Assembly (NCBI GenBank): GCA_902571865.1
Contig: CACGDO010000009.1
Coordinates: forward strand, 1-54,498
Direction of reading: 5' to 3'
From: an uncultured Alphaproteobacteria bacterium
Lineage (GTDB): Bacteria; Pseudomonadota; Alphaproteobacteria; HIMB59; GCA-002718135
Length of the DNA stretch: 54,498 bases
Part shown: positions 17,356 to 28,070 of the stretch, one piece after another
Layout of the letters: each line of letters begins with the position of its first letter
Position numbering within the stretch: position 1 is the stretch's first letter
Position numbers and translations under genes: made by a program
Notes under the pieces: generated by a model
The model's input: the letters and a program-made list of their open reading frames with translations, nothing else
Databases searched by the model: none
What the model was told of the DNA's origin: nothing

Positions 17356-18912
17356 ATGACTGAAAAAATTTATATTTTTGATACAACTCTTCGTGATGGA
17401 GAGCAATCTCCAGGGGCATCAATGAATTTAGATGAAAAACTTCAAATTGCTGAAGTTCTTGATTCAATGAAAGTTGATATTATTGAAGCAGGTTTTCCAA
17501 TCGCTTCTAATGGAGATTTTGAAGCAGTTTCTGAAGTTAGCAAGCGGGTTAAAAACTCAACCATTGCTGGTTTAGCAAGAGCAAGCTTTAAAGATATTGA
17601 TCGTGCTTGGGAAGCAGTACAACATGCTAAGTCTCCAAGAATTCATACTTTTATTGCAACCAGTCCTCTACATATGAAATATAAATTAAAGAAAACCCAA
17701 GAAGAAGTATTAGAGGCTATTCAAAAAACTGTTTCTCACGCAAGAAATCTTTGTGATAATATTGAGTGGAGCTGTGAAGATGGTGGAAGATCAGAGTTAG
17801 AATTTTTATATCAATGTATTGAACTTGCTATTAATTCAGGTGCTTCAACTATTAATATCCCTGATACTGTTGGTTATACATTACCAGAAGAGTTTGGAAA
17901 AATTTTTAAAAATGTAAAAAATAATGTTCCAAATATTGATAAAGCAATTCTTTCAACTCACACACATAATGATTTGGGTTTAGCAACAGCAAATAATGTT
18001 GCTGCTATTAAAGAGGGTGCAAGACAAGTTGAGTGTACAATTAATGGAATGGGTGAAAGAGCTGGTAATTCATCATTAGAAGAAATTGTTATGACATTAA
18101 AAGTAAAAAAAGATCTCATGCCTTTTCATACAGATATTAAAACAGAGTTGATTATGAAAGCTTCTAGATTAGTATCATCAATAACAGGTTTTCCAGTTCA
18201 GCCAAATAAAGCTATAGTTGGCGCTAATGCTTTTGCTCATGAAGCTGGAATACATCAAGATGGTATGCTTAAACATGCTGGTACTTATGAAATTATGACG
18301 CCTGAATCAATAGGTCTAAATAAATCTTCACTAGTTCTTGGTAAACATTCAGGTAAGCATGCTTTTTCAGAAAAGTTAAAAGAACTTGGTTATGAAGTAG
18401 GTGATAATGCTTTGATGGAATTATTTGGTAGATTTAAAGATTTAGCTGATAAGAAAAAAGAAATATTTGAAGAAGATTTAATTGCATTAGCAGAAGACAG
18501 AACTTCGTCATACGATGAACACATTAAATTTGTATCATTAGAAGTAAATGCAGGATCAGTTGAAGAAGCTGAAGCAAAATTAAAGATAGAAATAAACGAA
18601 AAAGTGGAAAATATTAAAATAAATGGAAATGGTCCTGTGGACGCAACTTTCAATGCTATTAAAAAACTTACAAACACCGAATTTAAACTTAAACTTTATC
18701 AAGTAAATGCAATTACTGCTGGTACTGATGCGCAAGGAGAAGTAACGGTTAGACTTGAAGATGATGATTTATCATCTCAAGCTAAAGGAAGCGATCCTGA
18801 TATTATTGTTGCATCTGCAAAAGCTTATATTAACGCATTAAACAGATTGATATTTAAAAAAACTAAATCTATTAAAGAGAATTCAGCAAATTTAAAAATA
18901 GAAGGGGTTTAA
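17356..18912 (+). CDS. leuA: 2-isopropylmalate synthase
   Basis: 518 residues, standard bacterial length. HMGL-type TIM barrel: DTTLRDGEQSPGASM (9-23), the metal site HTHNDLGLATANN and GERAGNSSLEE. The C-terminal leucine-sensing domain (about 390-500) includes NAITAGTDAQGEVTV. It makes 2-isopropylmalate from 2-oxoisovalerate and acetyl-CoA, the first leucine-specific step, taking the ilvBHC product. mreB begins three bases after its stop, so it may be co-transcribed with the cell-shape genes. Confidence 0.97.
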   Translation: MTEKIYIFDTTLRDGEQSPGASMNLDEKLQIAEVLDSMKVDIIEAGFPIASNGDFEAVSEVSKRVKNSTIAGLARASFKDIDRAWEAVQHAKSPRIHTFIATSPLHMKYKLKKTQEEVLEAIQKTVSHARNLCDNIEWSCEDGGRSELEFLYQCIELAINSGASTINIPDTVGYTLPEEFGKIFKNVKNNVPNIDKAILSTHTHNDLGLATANNVAAIKEGARQVECTINGMGERAGNSSLEEIVMTLKVKKDLMPFHTDIKTELIMKASRLVSSITGFPVQPNKAIVGANAFAHEAGIHQDGMLKHAGTYEIMTPESIGLNKSSLVLGKHSGKHAFSEKLKELGYEVGDNALMELFGRFKDLADKKKEIFEEDLIALAEDRTSSYDEHIKFVSLEVNAGSVEEAEAKLKIEINEKVENIKINGNGPVDATFNAIKKLTNTEFKLKLYQVNAITAGTDAQGEVTVRLEDDDLSSQAKGSDPDIIVASAKAYINALNRLIFKKTKSIKENSANLKIEGV

Positions 18913-19956
<1,044 letters not shown>

Positions 19957-19958
19957 AA

Positions 19959-20780
19959 ATGGCGCCTAAGTTCCAAATAAAAGTTTTTCAAATTTCTAGT
20001 TTAATTAAAAATTTTACAATTATTTCTATTGTTACTTTATCATTCCTTTTAGTTTTCTTTTCAAAATCAGATTTGTACCTGATTAATGGGATAAAAAATA
20101 TATCTAATTCAGTAATTATTCCTATTACAAGAGTTATTTCAGCACCATTAAATGCTTTTTCTAATTTTGTTGATGAATATCATAAGTTTAGAAGTTTAAA
20201 ATTTGAAAATAAACTGCTTCAAGAAGAGATAGTACGTTTAAAAAAATGGCAAACACTAGCAATACAAAATTCAAGAGAGAATAATGTTTTAAAAAGACTG
20301 TTAAATGCAACTGATAATAATTTAATTTTAGTAAAAACAGCATCTCTTATAAACAGAAATGATACCATCTATAGTAAACTAATAAATTTAAATGCTGGTT
20401 TCGAAGACAAAATTAAGAAAAATATGTCAGCTATTAATGAAAGAGGTTTAATAGGAAAGGTAATTGATACTACATCAAATAATTCTAGAGTAATTCTTTT
20501 GACTGATCCTAATTTATCAATTTCTGTAAAATCTATATCTGATGGTATTTTTTCTTTACTTACTGGAAATGGAGATGGGAAATATCTAGTAAGTTCATTT
20601 ATTAAAGAAAATAAAATGCCAAGATTAGGCGATATTGTAGTTACAAGTGGTACAGCACAAATCTTTCCAGTAGATCTTTTGGTTGGAAAGGTAGCTAAAG
20701 TTGAAAAAAATAGATTTTTTGTCTTACCATTTGTAGATTTTAAAAATATTGATTATGTACAAATTGTTACTTCAAAATAA
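19959..20780 (+). CDS. mreC: Rod-shape protein MreC
   Basis: 273 residues: one membrane helix (about 21-38), a coiled coil (about 70-105, FENKLLQEEIVRLKKWQTL), then the beta-rich MreC domain with RVILLTDPNLSISVK. The periplasmic scaffold links MreB to PBP2. Its TAA overlaps the mreD ATG by one base. Confidence 0.93.
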   Translation: MAPKFQIKVFQISSLIKNFTIISIVTLSFLLVFFSKSDLYLINGIKNISNSVIIPITRVISAPLNAFSNFVDEYHKFRSLKFENKLLQEEIVRLKKWQTLAIQNSRENNVLKRLLNATDNNLILVKTASLINRNDTIYSKLINLNAGFEDKIKKNMSAINERGLIGKVIDTTSNNSRVILLTDPNLSISVKSISDGIFSLLTGNGDGKYLVSSFIKENKMPRLGDIVVTSGTAQIFPVDLLVGKVAKVEKNRFFVLPFVDFKNIDYVQIVTSK

Positions 20781-21265
20781 TGGAGTTTTCCAAATTTTTT
20801 AATTCCATAATTAAATTAAATATTATTTTAATTATAAGTTTTTCAATTTCTGTAAACTCTTTTATTTTACTACCTAATATCAATAATGCATTCTATGTAT
20901 TATTTCATTTGACTTTTATTTATCTAATTTTTTACCATTATCATTATTATTTATATTTAGTTGCGCTGGTATATGGAATTTTATTTGATATATTACTATT
21001 AAATAATATAGGAGCACATTTAATTACTTTTTTATTTCTCTTAATGTTATTTGTATTATTAAGAAAATATTTAATTAGATTATCTTCGTATCAAATAATT
21101 TTTATTTATTTTATCACTCTAATTATTTTGCTCCTAATTGAGCAATTTTTAGCAAATCTAATACATAATTATAAATTTAATATTAGCTCAATTTTCAATT
21201 TCATTTTAATTTCTTTAATTATATTTATTCCTACTGTATTTTTGTTTAGAAAATTGGATAAGTAA
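20780..21265 (+). CDS. mreD: Rod-shape protein MreD
   Basis: 161 residues, almost wholly hydrophobic, with five or six membrane helices. Sequence is poorly conserved in this family, so the call rests on length, topology and the position between mreC and mrdA. It shares one base with the mreC stop and ends one base before mrdA. Confidence 0.88.
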   Translation: MEFSKFFNSIIKLNIILIISFSISVNSFILLPNINNAFYVLFHLTFIYLIFYHYHYYLYLVALVYGILFDILLLNNIGAHLITFLFLLMLFVLLRKYLIRLSSYQIIFIYFITLIILLLIEQFLANLIHNYKFNISSIFNFILISLIIFIPTVFLFRKLDK

Positions 21266-21266
21266 A

Positions 21267-23069
21267 ATGTTTTATTCGGAGGATAAAAAACAATATTCAG
21301 TTCTAAATAGAAGAACTTTTTTATTGTATTTATTAAAAGTTTCTTTTTTTAGTATTGTAGGATGGAGATTGTATAATATACAAATAAAAGATTCACAAAA
21401 ATATAAAACTCTTTCAAAAAATAATCAAATAGACGTTGAGATCATATATCCTCTTAGGGGTAAGATTTATGATACAAATAACAAGGTTTTAGCATCTAAT
21501 ATAAAAGTATTTGATGTTTACATAATTCCTGAAAATACTAAGAATATAAACAAATCTCTAAATGAATTAAATCAAATTATAAAAATTAATTTCAGTGATA
21601 GAAGGAAAATACTAGAATTATCTAAAAAAGTTAAAAAATTTCAAAAAATAAAAGTCTTAGAAAATATTAATTGGTCACAACTCGAAAAAATAGAATCAAA
21701 CAAACTTAATATTGAGGGTATATTTATAACTCAAGATTATATGCGAACTTATCAGTTTGATAATACTGTATCACATTTGATCGGCTATACAAATAAACCC
21801 AATCGAGAAGAAGTTGAATTACCTTTTATTTCAAATATGCCTAATCTAGAGATTGGGAAAGATGGTATTGAAAAAAGTTTTAACCCTAATTTAATAGGTA
21901 AATCAGGACAAAGAGAGATTGAAGTTAATTCTTATGGAAGAGTAATTCGTGAAATATCAAGGCAAGATAGTCAAAAAGGTAATGATATTCAGATAACCAT
22001 CGATCTTAGAATTCAACAATATGCTCTAAATTTATTAAAAGAACACAAAGCGGGATCTGTAGTTCTTATGGATATTAACAATGGTAACATATTATGTATG
22101 GCTTCAACTCCATCTTATAATCCAAATAAAATTATACAGAAACCGAATAAGGAATATTGGGACTCAATTTTAGAGAATGAATTATCTCCACTCACATATA
22201 GATCTATTCAAGGTTTATATGCTCCAGGTTCAACTTTTAAAATGATTGTTGCAATAGCTGGGATAATCCATGGGATTATTGACACAAATACCAAACATTT
22301 TTGTAATGGAAAAATTGGTTTAGGTGATAGACTTTATCATTGTTGGAAAAATAATGGTCATGGCTCGATGAATGTTAGCGATGCTATCAAAGAGTCATGC
22401 GATGTTTTCTTCTATGAAATTTCAAAAAAAATTGGAATAGATAAAATCTCTAAAGTTGCTGAAGATTTTGGTTTAGGTAAAATATATGATATCCCTTTGC
22501 CTAATCAAAAAAAAGGAATTGTTCCTTCACAAGATTGGAAAAAGAAAAAATATGATGAAAGTTGGTATCCTGGAGAGACTCTAATATCTGCTATTGGTCA
22601 AGGATTCGTATTAACTAATCCACTACAACTTGCAGTAATGACTTCAATTATTGCTTCTAATGGAAAAAATGTAAAACCAAATATTATTAAACAAAATAAT
22701 GAAATTGAATTTGAAAAATTAGAAAAATACCAAAATGCAATTCAAATTATTAAGCGTTCGATGTTTAAAGTAGTTAATGAAACTAAAGGTACAGCTTATA
22801 ATTCGAGATCTGTGTCTGCACCTTTTGCCGGCAAGACAGGAACTTCTCAAGTTAGAAGAATAACTGTAGCTGAGAGAGAAAGTGAAGATTTTAGGAAAAA
22901 AGAAGTAGAATGGAAAAAAAGAGATCATGCTTTATTTGTTGGGTATATGCCAGTTGAAAATCCTAGATATGCTGTTTCGGTTGTTATTGAACATGGAGGT
23001 TCGGGTGCATCAACTGCAGCACCTATAGCTAAAGAAATTTTTCAGTTTACTAAAAATTTAGAAATTTAA
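21267..23069 (+). CDS. mrdA: Penicillin-binding protein 2 (elongation transpeptidase)
   Basis: 600 residues. One N-terminal membrane helix (about 18-36), then the PBP dimerisation domain with LRGKIYDTN. The transpeptidase domain has the nucleophile Ser322 in STFK (SxxK), a second motif SCD in IKESCDVFFYE, and KTG at 523-525 in FAGKTGTSQV. It cross-links lateral-wall peptidoglycan together with RodA, MreC and MreD. rodA begins in its stop codon (TAATG). Confidence 0.96.
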   Translation: MFYSEDKKQYSVLNRRTFLLYLLKVSFFSIVGWRLYNIQIKDSQKYKTLSKNNQIDVEIIYPLRGKIYDTNNKVLASNIKVFDVYIIPENTKNINKSLNELNQIIKINFSDRRKILELSKKVKKFQKIKVLENINWSQLEKIESNKLNIEGIFITQDYMRTYQFDNTVSHLIGYTNKPNREEVELPFISNMPNLEIGKDGIEKSFNPNLIGKSGQREIEVNSYGRVIREISRQDSQKGNDIQITIDLRIQQYALNLLKEHKAGSVVLMDINNGNILCMASTPSYNPNKIIQKPNKEYWDSILENELSPLTYRSIQGLYAPGSTFKMIVAIAGIIHGIIDTNTKHFCNGKIGLGDRLYHCWKNNGHGSMNVSDAIKESCDVFFYEISKKIGIDKISKVAEDFGLGKIYDIPLPNQKKGIVPSQDWKKKKYDESWYPGETLISAIGQGFVLTNPLQLAVMTSIIASNGKNVKPNIIKQNNEIEFEKLEKYQNAIQIIKRSMFKVVNETKGTAYNSRSVSAPFAGKTGTSQVRRITVAERESEDFRKKEVEWKKRDHALFVGYMPVENPRYAVSVVIEHGGSGASTAAPIAKEIFQFTKNLEI

Positions 23070-24166
23070 TGTTAAATAAAATTCGAAATTTAAATTACTT
23101 ATTGATCTTCTTGGTAATATTAATTTCTTTTATTGGTGCAGCAGGTTTATATTCTGCAGCAGGAGGATCATATAATCCTTGGGCATCAAGACATTTGATT
23201 AGATTAGCTTTGTTTATAATTTTGGCATTTATCTTAGCTTTAATAAATATTAAATTTATTTATCAATTTGCTTATGTCTTTTTTATTTTGTCATTATTAC
23301 TTTTGCTATCAGTTGAATTAATAGGTGTTTTTGGTAAGGGGGCAACTAGATGGATAAATGTGTTTGGTTTTAGCATCCAACCATCAGAATTAATAAAAAT
23401 AACTATAATATTAGCACTTGCTAGATTTTATCATGATTTAAAATTTGATGAAATTAAGCGAATAAAAAATTTATTTTTTCCAATTTTAATTTTATTTTTG
23501 CCGTTTGCTTTAGTAGTTATGCAACCAGATCTTGGAACTGCTTTAAGTATAGCAATGCTTGGAATTCTTATTCTATTTGCAAGCGGAATAAGAATTTGGA
23601 AATTTGTATTGGGAATTTTTGTTTTAATTTTTTCAATTCCTATATTATTAAATTACTTACAACCATATCAAAAAGATAGAATTTTCTCTTTTTTAAATCC
23701 TGAGGCTGACGCACTTGGAAGAGGATATCAACTTATACAATCTAAAATTGCTTTAGGATCTGGTGGTTTAACTGGTAAAGGTTTTTTAGAAGGGTCTCAA
23801 TCATATCTTCAGTATTTACCTGAAAAACAGACTGATTTTATCTTTACATTAATTGGAGAGGAATTTGGTTTTATTGGTACTATGTTTATAATTTTACTAT
23901 TTTTATTATTAATATCAGTTTGTTTTTACATAAGCATTAAATCGAATCATATTTTTGGTAGAATTCTCTCTATCGGTGTTGGCAGCAATTTATTTATATA
24001 TGTGATTATGAACATATCTATGGTATCTGGTTTAATGCCTGTTGTTGGAATTCCATTACCTTTAGTTTCTTATGGGGGATCAGCAATGCTTGCTATAATT
24101 ATATCTCTAGGATTAGTACTTAATGCAGAATTGAATGGAAATTTAAAAAAAATACATAATGCTTGA
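23069..24166 (+). CDS. rodA: Peptidoglycan polymerase RodA (SEDS)
   Basis: 365 residues with about ten membrane helices. SEDS hallmarks: GATRWINVFGFSIQPSELIKI (about 90-110), VVMQPDLGTALSIAM with the catalytic-loop Asp, and GIPLPLVSYGGSAML near the end. It polymerises glycan strands with PBP2. Its last eight bases overlap livG, unusual because the next gene belongs to an unrelated transport system. Confidence 0.96.
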   Translation: MLNKIRNLNYLLIFLVILISFIGAAGLYSAAGGSYNPWASRHLIRLALFIILAFILALINIKFIYQFAYVFFILSLLLLLSVELIGVFGKGATRWINVFGFSIQPSELIKITIILALARFYHDLKFDEIKRIKNLFFPILILFLPFALVVMQPDLGTALSIAMLGILILFASGIRIWKFVLGIFVLIFSIPILLNYLQPYQKDRIFSFLNPEADALGRGYQLIQSKIALGSGGLTGKGFLEGSQSYLQYLPEKQTDFIFTLIGEEFGFIGTMFIILLFLLLISVCFYISIKSNHIFGRILSIGVGSNLFIYVIMNISMVSGLMPVVGIPLPLVSYGGSAMLAIIISLGLVLNAELNGNLKKIHNA

Positions 24167-24926
24167 AATAAATAATGTTAATAAATTTTTTGGAGGTTTA
24201 AAAGCAGTCCATAACGCATCGATGAGAGTTGAAATGGGTTCAATTACTGGTTTAATAGGTCCAAATGGAGCTGGAAAAACAACATTATTTAATACTATTG
24301 CAGGATTATATGATCCAGATGAGGGAAATATAACTCTTAATAATGAAGATATTTCTTTTTTAAAACCTCACGAATTATTTGCTAAAGGAGTTCTAAGAAC
24401 TTTTCAAATTGCCCATGAATTTTCAACTTTAACTGTTCTTGAAAATTTAATGATGGTACCACCAAATCAATTTGGTGAAAAATTATCATACGCTTTATTA
24501 AGTAAAACTAAAGTAAAGCAACAAGAAGAAGAAATAAGACAAAAAGCTATCGAAGTAATAAATTTTTTAAATTTAAGTCACCTAACTCAAGAACTTGCAG
24601 GCAATTTATCTGGGGGTCAAAAAAAACTACTTGAGTTAGGTAGAACTATGATGGTTGATCCTCAAATTGTTTTGCTTGATGAGGTGGGTGCTGGAGTCAA
24701 TAGAACACTTCTTAATGAAATTACGGATGCAATATTAAGATTAAACAAAGAAAAGAATTATACTTTTTTCGTAATTGAACACGATATGGATCTTATTGAA
24801 AAAATTTGTGATCCTGTAATTGTAATGGCGGAAGGTTCAGTTTTATTTAAAGGAAATTTTAATGAAGTGAAAAATAACGATACAGTTATAGAAGCTTATT
24901 TAGGAAAAGGTATTAATAAGAATTAG
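24159..24926 (+). CDS. livG: Branched-chain-type amino acid ABC transporter ATPase LivG
   Basis: 255 residues. Walker A is GPNGAGKTT (35-43), the signature is NLSGGQKKLLELGR, and Walker B is VLLDEVGAGVN. LivG proteins usually have LDEP before the D-loop, so Val after the catalytic Glu is a small deviation; the Glu itself is kept. FIEHDMD-like VIEHDMDLIE follows. It energises import with LivF. Its start overlaps rodA by eight bases. Confidence 0.93.
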   Translation: MLEINNVNKFFGGLKAVHNASMRVEMGSITGLIGPNGAGKTTLFNTIAGLYDPDEGNITLNNEDISFLKPHELFAKGVLRTFQIAHEFSTLTVLENLMMVPPNQFGEKLSYALLSKTKVKQQEEEIRQKAIEVINFLNLSHLTQELAGNLSGGQKKLLELGRTMMVDPQIVLLDEVGAGVNRTLLNEITDAILRLNKEKNYTFFVIEHDMDLIEKICDPVIVMAEGSVLFKGNFNEVKNNDTVIEAYLGKGINKN

Positions 24927-24932
24927 AATTAT

Positions 24933-25637
24933 ATGAATAATTTAATTGGTAAAAATTTAACAGCTGGATATGGTGGTGTTGATATAATAAAAGATATTAA
25001 TCTAGAAGTTAACGAGGGTGAAATTGTTGTCATCGTTGGTCCAAATGGAGCAGGGAAATCAACAGCAATGAAAGCATTGCTGGGCATGTTAAGCTTAACT
25101 TCCGGTTCTGTTGAATATTCAAATAAGAAAATTTCTTCAATGTTACCTCAAAATAGAATTAATTTAGGTTTGGCATTCGTTCCTCAAACAAACAATGTGT
25201 TTACTGGTATGACAGTAGAAGAAAATTTAGAAATGGGAGGGTTTTTAAGAGAGGACGACATTTTTCATACCATTAATGATGTTTATGATCTTTTTCCTAT
25301 TTTAAAAGAAAAAAGAAATCAAAGTGCAGGAGAATTATCAGGAGGTCAAAGACAACAAGTAGCTTTTGGGAGAGCGCTTATGACTAAACCTAAAATTTTA
25401 ATGTTAGATGAACCAACTGCAGGAGTATCACCGATAGTAATGGATGAGTTATTTTCAAGAATCATAGAAGTTCGTAAAACTGGTGTTGGCATACTAATGG
25501 TTGAACAAAATGCAAAACAAGCACTTGGTATTGCTGATAGAGGGTACGTATTAGTAAATGGAAAAAATAGTAGAGAAGGTTCAGGTGAAGAACTATTGAA
25601 TAATCCAGAAGTTAGAAAGTCGTTTTTAGGAGGGTAA
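24933..25637 (+). CDS. livF: Branched-chain-type amino acid ABC transporter ATPase LivF
   Basis: 234 residues. Walker A GPNGAGKST (37-45), signature ELSGGQRQQVAFGRALM, Walker B LMLDEPTAGVSP, then LMVEQNAKQALGIADRGYVL, all typical of LivF. It pairs with LivG as the second ATPase. An AGGAGGG sequence in its last codons serves as ribosome-binding site for livH. Confidence 0.94.
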   Translation: MNNLIGKNLTAGYGGVDIIKDINLEVNEGEIVVIVGPNGAGKSTAMKALLGMLSLTSGSVEYSNKKISSMLPQNRINLGLAFVPQTNNVFTGMTVEENLEMGGFLREDDIFHTINDVYDLFPILKEKRNQSAGELSGGQRQQVAFGRALMTKPKILMLDEPTAGVSPIVMDELFSRIIEVRKTGVGILMVEQNAKQALGIADRGYVLVNGKNSREGSGEELLNNPEVRKSFLGG

Positions 25638-25638
25638 A

Positions 25639-26652
25639 ATGATTGATTTTTTAAATTCTATAATTGTACTTCTAAATTTCATTATCATTCCAGGCATTTC
25701 TTATGGCTCTCAACTTGCACTTGGAGCACTTGGAGTTACATTCGTTTATGCAATACTTCGTTTTGCAAATTTTGCACATGGTGAAATCATGTCATTTGGA
25801 GCAATGATAACAATTTTATTTACGTGGTTTTTTCAATCACAAAATATTGGTTTAGGCATTCTGCCAACTGCCTTGTTAGCTTTACCTATAGGAATAATAG
25901 CAACAATTATCTTATGTATTATTTTTGATAAATTTGTTTTTCAATATTACAGATACCAAAAAAGTGTTCCTGTTGTTTTAGCAATGGTTTCAATAGGGGT
26001 TATGTTCGTAATAAATGCAATAATAAGAATTATAATTGGAACAGAAACTATAAAATTTTCTGATGGACAGAAATTTATAATGAAAGCGAAACAGTTTAAA
26101 GTAATGACAGGTTTGAATGAAGGGTTAGCATTAAAATCTTCTCAAGTTATTACAATATTAATTACTATTTTACTTTTAGCTTTTACTTTTTGGTTTTTGC
26201 AAAAAACAAAAACTGGAAAATCAATGAGGGCATTTTCTGATAATGAAGATTTAGCATTATTGTCTGGTATTAATCCTGATAGAGTAGTTTTTACTACTTG
26301 GATTATTGTAGGTGTCTTAGCTTGTGTTGCGGGAACGCTTTATGGTTTAGATAAAAGTTATAAGCCAATTATTTATCTCAATTTAGTCTTGCCAATATTT
26401 GCATCAGCAATTGTTGGAGGCATTGGCAGTCCTTTTGGAGCTGTAGTAGGCGGTTATGTCATTGCATTTTCCGAAATTATGGTCACCTATGCTTACAAGA
26501 AATTTTTTGTCTATTTACTCCCAAGTTCTATTGAGCCAACTGGTTTAGTACAATTGCTTTCAACAGATTATAAATTTGCTGTATCATTTTCAATTTTAGT
26601 CATTGTTTTATTAATTAGACCATCAGGTATATTTAAAGGAAGAGTCTTATGA
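25639..26652 (+). CDS. livH: Branched-chain-type amino acid ABC permease LivH
   Basis: 337 residues with eight or more membrane helices. LivH signatures: YGSQLALGALGVTFVYAI with RFANFAHGE (about 20-50), MRAFSDNEDLALLSGIN in the ATPase-contact loop, and ASAIVGGIGSPFGAVVGG. It is slightly longer than E. coli LivH (308). It shares four bases with livM (ATGA). Confidence 0.93.
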   Translation: MIDFLNSIIVLLNFIIIPGISYGSQLALGALGVTFVYAILRFANFAHGEIMSFGAMITILFTWFFQSQNIGLGILPTALLALPIGIIATIILCIIFDKFVFQYYRYQKSVPVVLAMVSIGVMFVINAIIRIIIGTETIKFSDGQKFIMKAKQFKVMTGLNEGLALKSSQVITILITILLLAFTFWFLQKTKTGKSMRAFSDNEDLALLSGINPDRVVFTTWIIVGVLACVAGTLYGLDKSYKPIIYLNLVLPIFASAIVGGIGSPFGAVVGGYVIAFSEIMVTYAYKKFFVYLLPSSIEPTGLVQLLSTDYKFAVSFSILVIVLLIRPSGIFKGRVL

Positions 26653-28022
26653 TGAAGTTTGAAAGATATGAATGGGTAGCTATTACAATCATGATCTCCT
26701 TATTTATTTTTGTAGGCTTTATTCAAGGATGGTCAGTAAGTTTAGTAATTTTAAATATGTGCATTATTTCAGCAATAATGACAATGGGAGTTAATATTTC
26801 TTGGGGTTATGCAGGAGTAATTAATTTTGGTGTAATGGGTTTTCTTGCCATGGGTGGATTAGCAGCAGTGCTTGTTTCTTATCCTCCCATTGCAGAGTCA
26901 TGGCAGGCTGGAGGTAGAGGATTAGGTATTAGTTTTGCTTTGCTATTCGTTTTGGTGATAGCTGTAATGTATATTAATAAAACAGTAATTCAAAAAAGAA
27001 ATAGGTACATTTTAAATTCACTAATAATTTTTTTTGGTATTTTAATTATCAGACACTTTTATTTAAATGCTACACATAATATTGAAGATGTTAATCCTGC
27101 AATAGCAGGGTTTTTAGGTGGTCTTGGACTACCAATAATTTTCTCTTGGATTGTAGGAGGTTTATTTGCTGCAGGTGTCGCTTTTGTAATTGGTAAAGTA
27201 GCTCTCGGATTAAGATCAGATTATCTTGCTATTGTTACTCTTGGTATTTCAGAAATAGTTGTTAGTGTTTTAAAACATGAAGAATGGTTATCTAGAGGGG
27301 TAAAAAATGTCATCGGTTTAAAGAGGCCAGTTCCTTATGAAATTGATTTGCAAAATGCTGATTGGTTTATAAATTTAGTTACATATCTTAATTCATCAAA
27401 GTTAAATAACATTATTGATGTAAGTGATAGACAACAAGTATTAAACAATCTTATAATTGATAGTTCAGGAATATTTGTAAAATTATCTTACGCTATTTTA
27501 TTTTTGATTGTTATGTTGATAATTTTTTATTTTGCCAACAAAGCCCAATTATCACCTTGGGGAAGAATGATGAGAGCTATAAGAGATAATGAAACAGCCG
27601 CAAATGCTATGGGGAAAGATGTTGTAAAACAACATTTAATTATTTTTGTAATAGGAGCCGCAATTGTAGGTGTTGCAGGAGCAATGCTTGTTACTTTAGA
27701 TGGATTATTTACACCTTCAGGATATCGACCACTTCGTTTCACTTTTATTATTTGGATTATGGTTATTGTAGGTGGTAGTGGAAATAATTTAGGTGCGATA
27801 TTTGGAGGTTTTGTCATATGGTTTTCTTGGATTGAAGCAGCACCACTTACAACATTTATTATTAATCAACTTACAATAGGATTAGAGCCAACTAATGCTT
27901 TAAAACTACATTTACTAGATAGCGTTCCTTACTTTAGATACTTATTTATGGGTTTAATTTTATTATTAATTTTACGATATAGGCCGAAAGGAATTATACC
28001 GGAAAAAGTAAGGCATTCATAA
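26649..28022 (+). CDS. livM: Branched-chain-type amino acid ABC permease LivM
   Basis: 457 residues with about ten membrane helices. Family motifs: NISWGYAGVINFGVMGFLAMG (about 50-70), LRSDYLAIVTLGISEI, the coupling loop GRMMRAIRDNETAANAMGKD (about 307-327) and GGSGNNLGAIFGGFV. Last gene of the plus-strand transporter run. It faces livK across a short gap with a terminator hairpin. Confidence 0.93.
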   Translation: MMKFERYEWVAITIMISLFIFVGFIQGWSVSLVILNMCIISAIMTMGVNISWGYAGVINFGVMGFLAMGGLAAVLVSYPPIAESWQAGGRGLGISFALLFVLVIAVMYINKTVIQKRNRYILNSLIIFFGILIIRHFYLNATHNIEDVNPAIAGFLGGLGLPIIFSWIVGGLFAAGVAFVIGKVALGLRSDYLAIVTLGISEIVVSVLKHEEWLSRGVKNVIGLKRPVPYEIDLQNADWFINLVTYLNSSKLNNIIDVSDRQQVLNNLIIDSSGIFVKLSYAILFLIVMLIIFYFANKAQLSPWGRMMRAIRDNETAANAMGKDVVKQHLIIFVIGAAIVGVAGAMLVTLDGLFTPSGYRPLRFTFIIWIMVIVGGSGNNLGAIFGGFVIWFSWIEAAPLTTFIINQLTIGLEPTNALKLHLLDSVPYFRYLFMGLILLLILRYRPKGIIPEKVRHS

Positions 28023-28048
28023 AAAAACCCCAGCTAAAAGCTGGGGTT
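28021..28048 (-). terminator. Intrinsic terminator of livK
   Basis: AACCCCAGC (28026-28034), 5-base loop, GCTGGGGTT (28040-28048): a 9-bp stem. On the minus strand the hairpin is followed by a T run (28025-28021), so it ends livK transcripts. On the plus strand it is followed by AAATTAAAA rather than T, so it is weaker for livM. Confidence 0.85.
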
Positions 28049-28070
28049 AAATTAAAATAATTTTTAAGTA

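Noticed and set aside
27527-27817. Minus-strand open frame opposite livM
   Set aside because: Antisense to a conserved permease segment and without a recognisable protein pattern.
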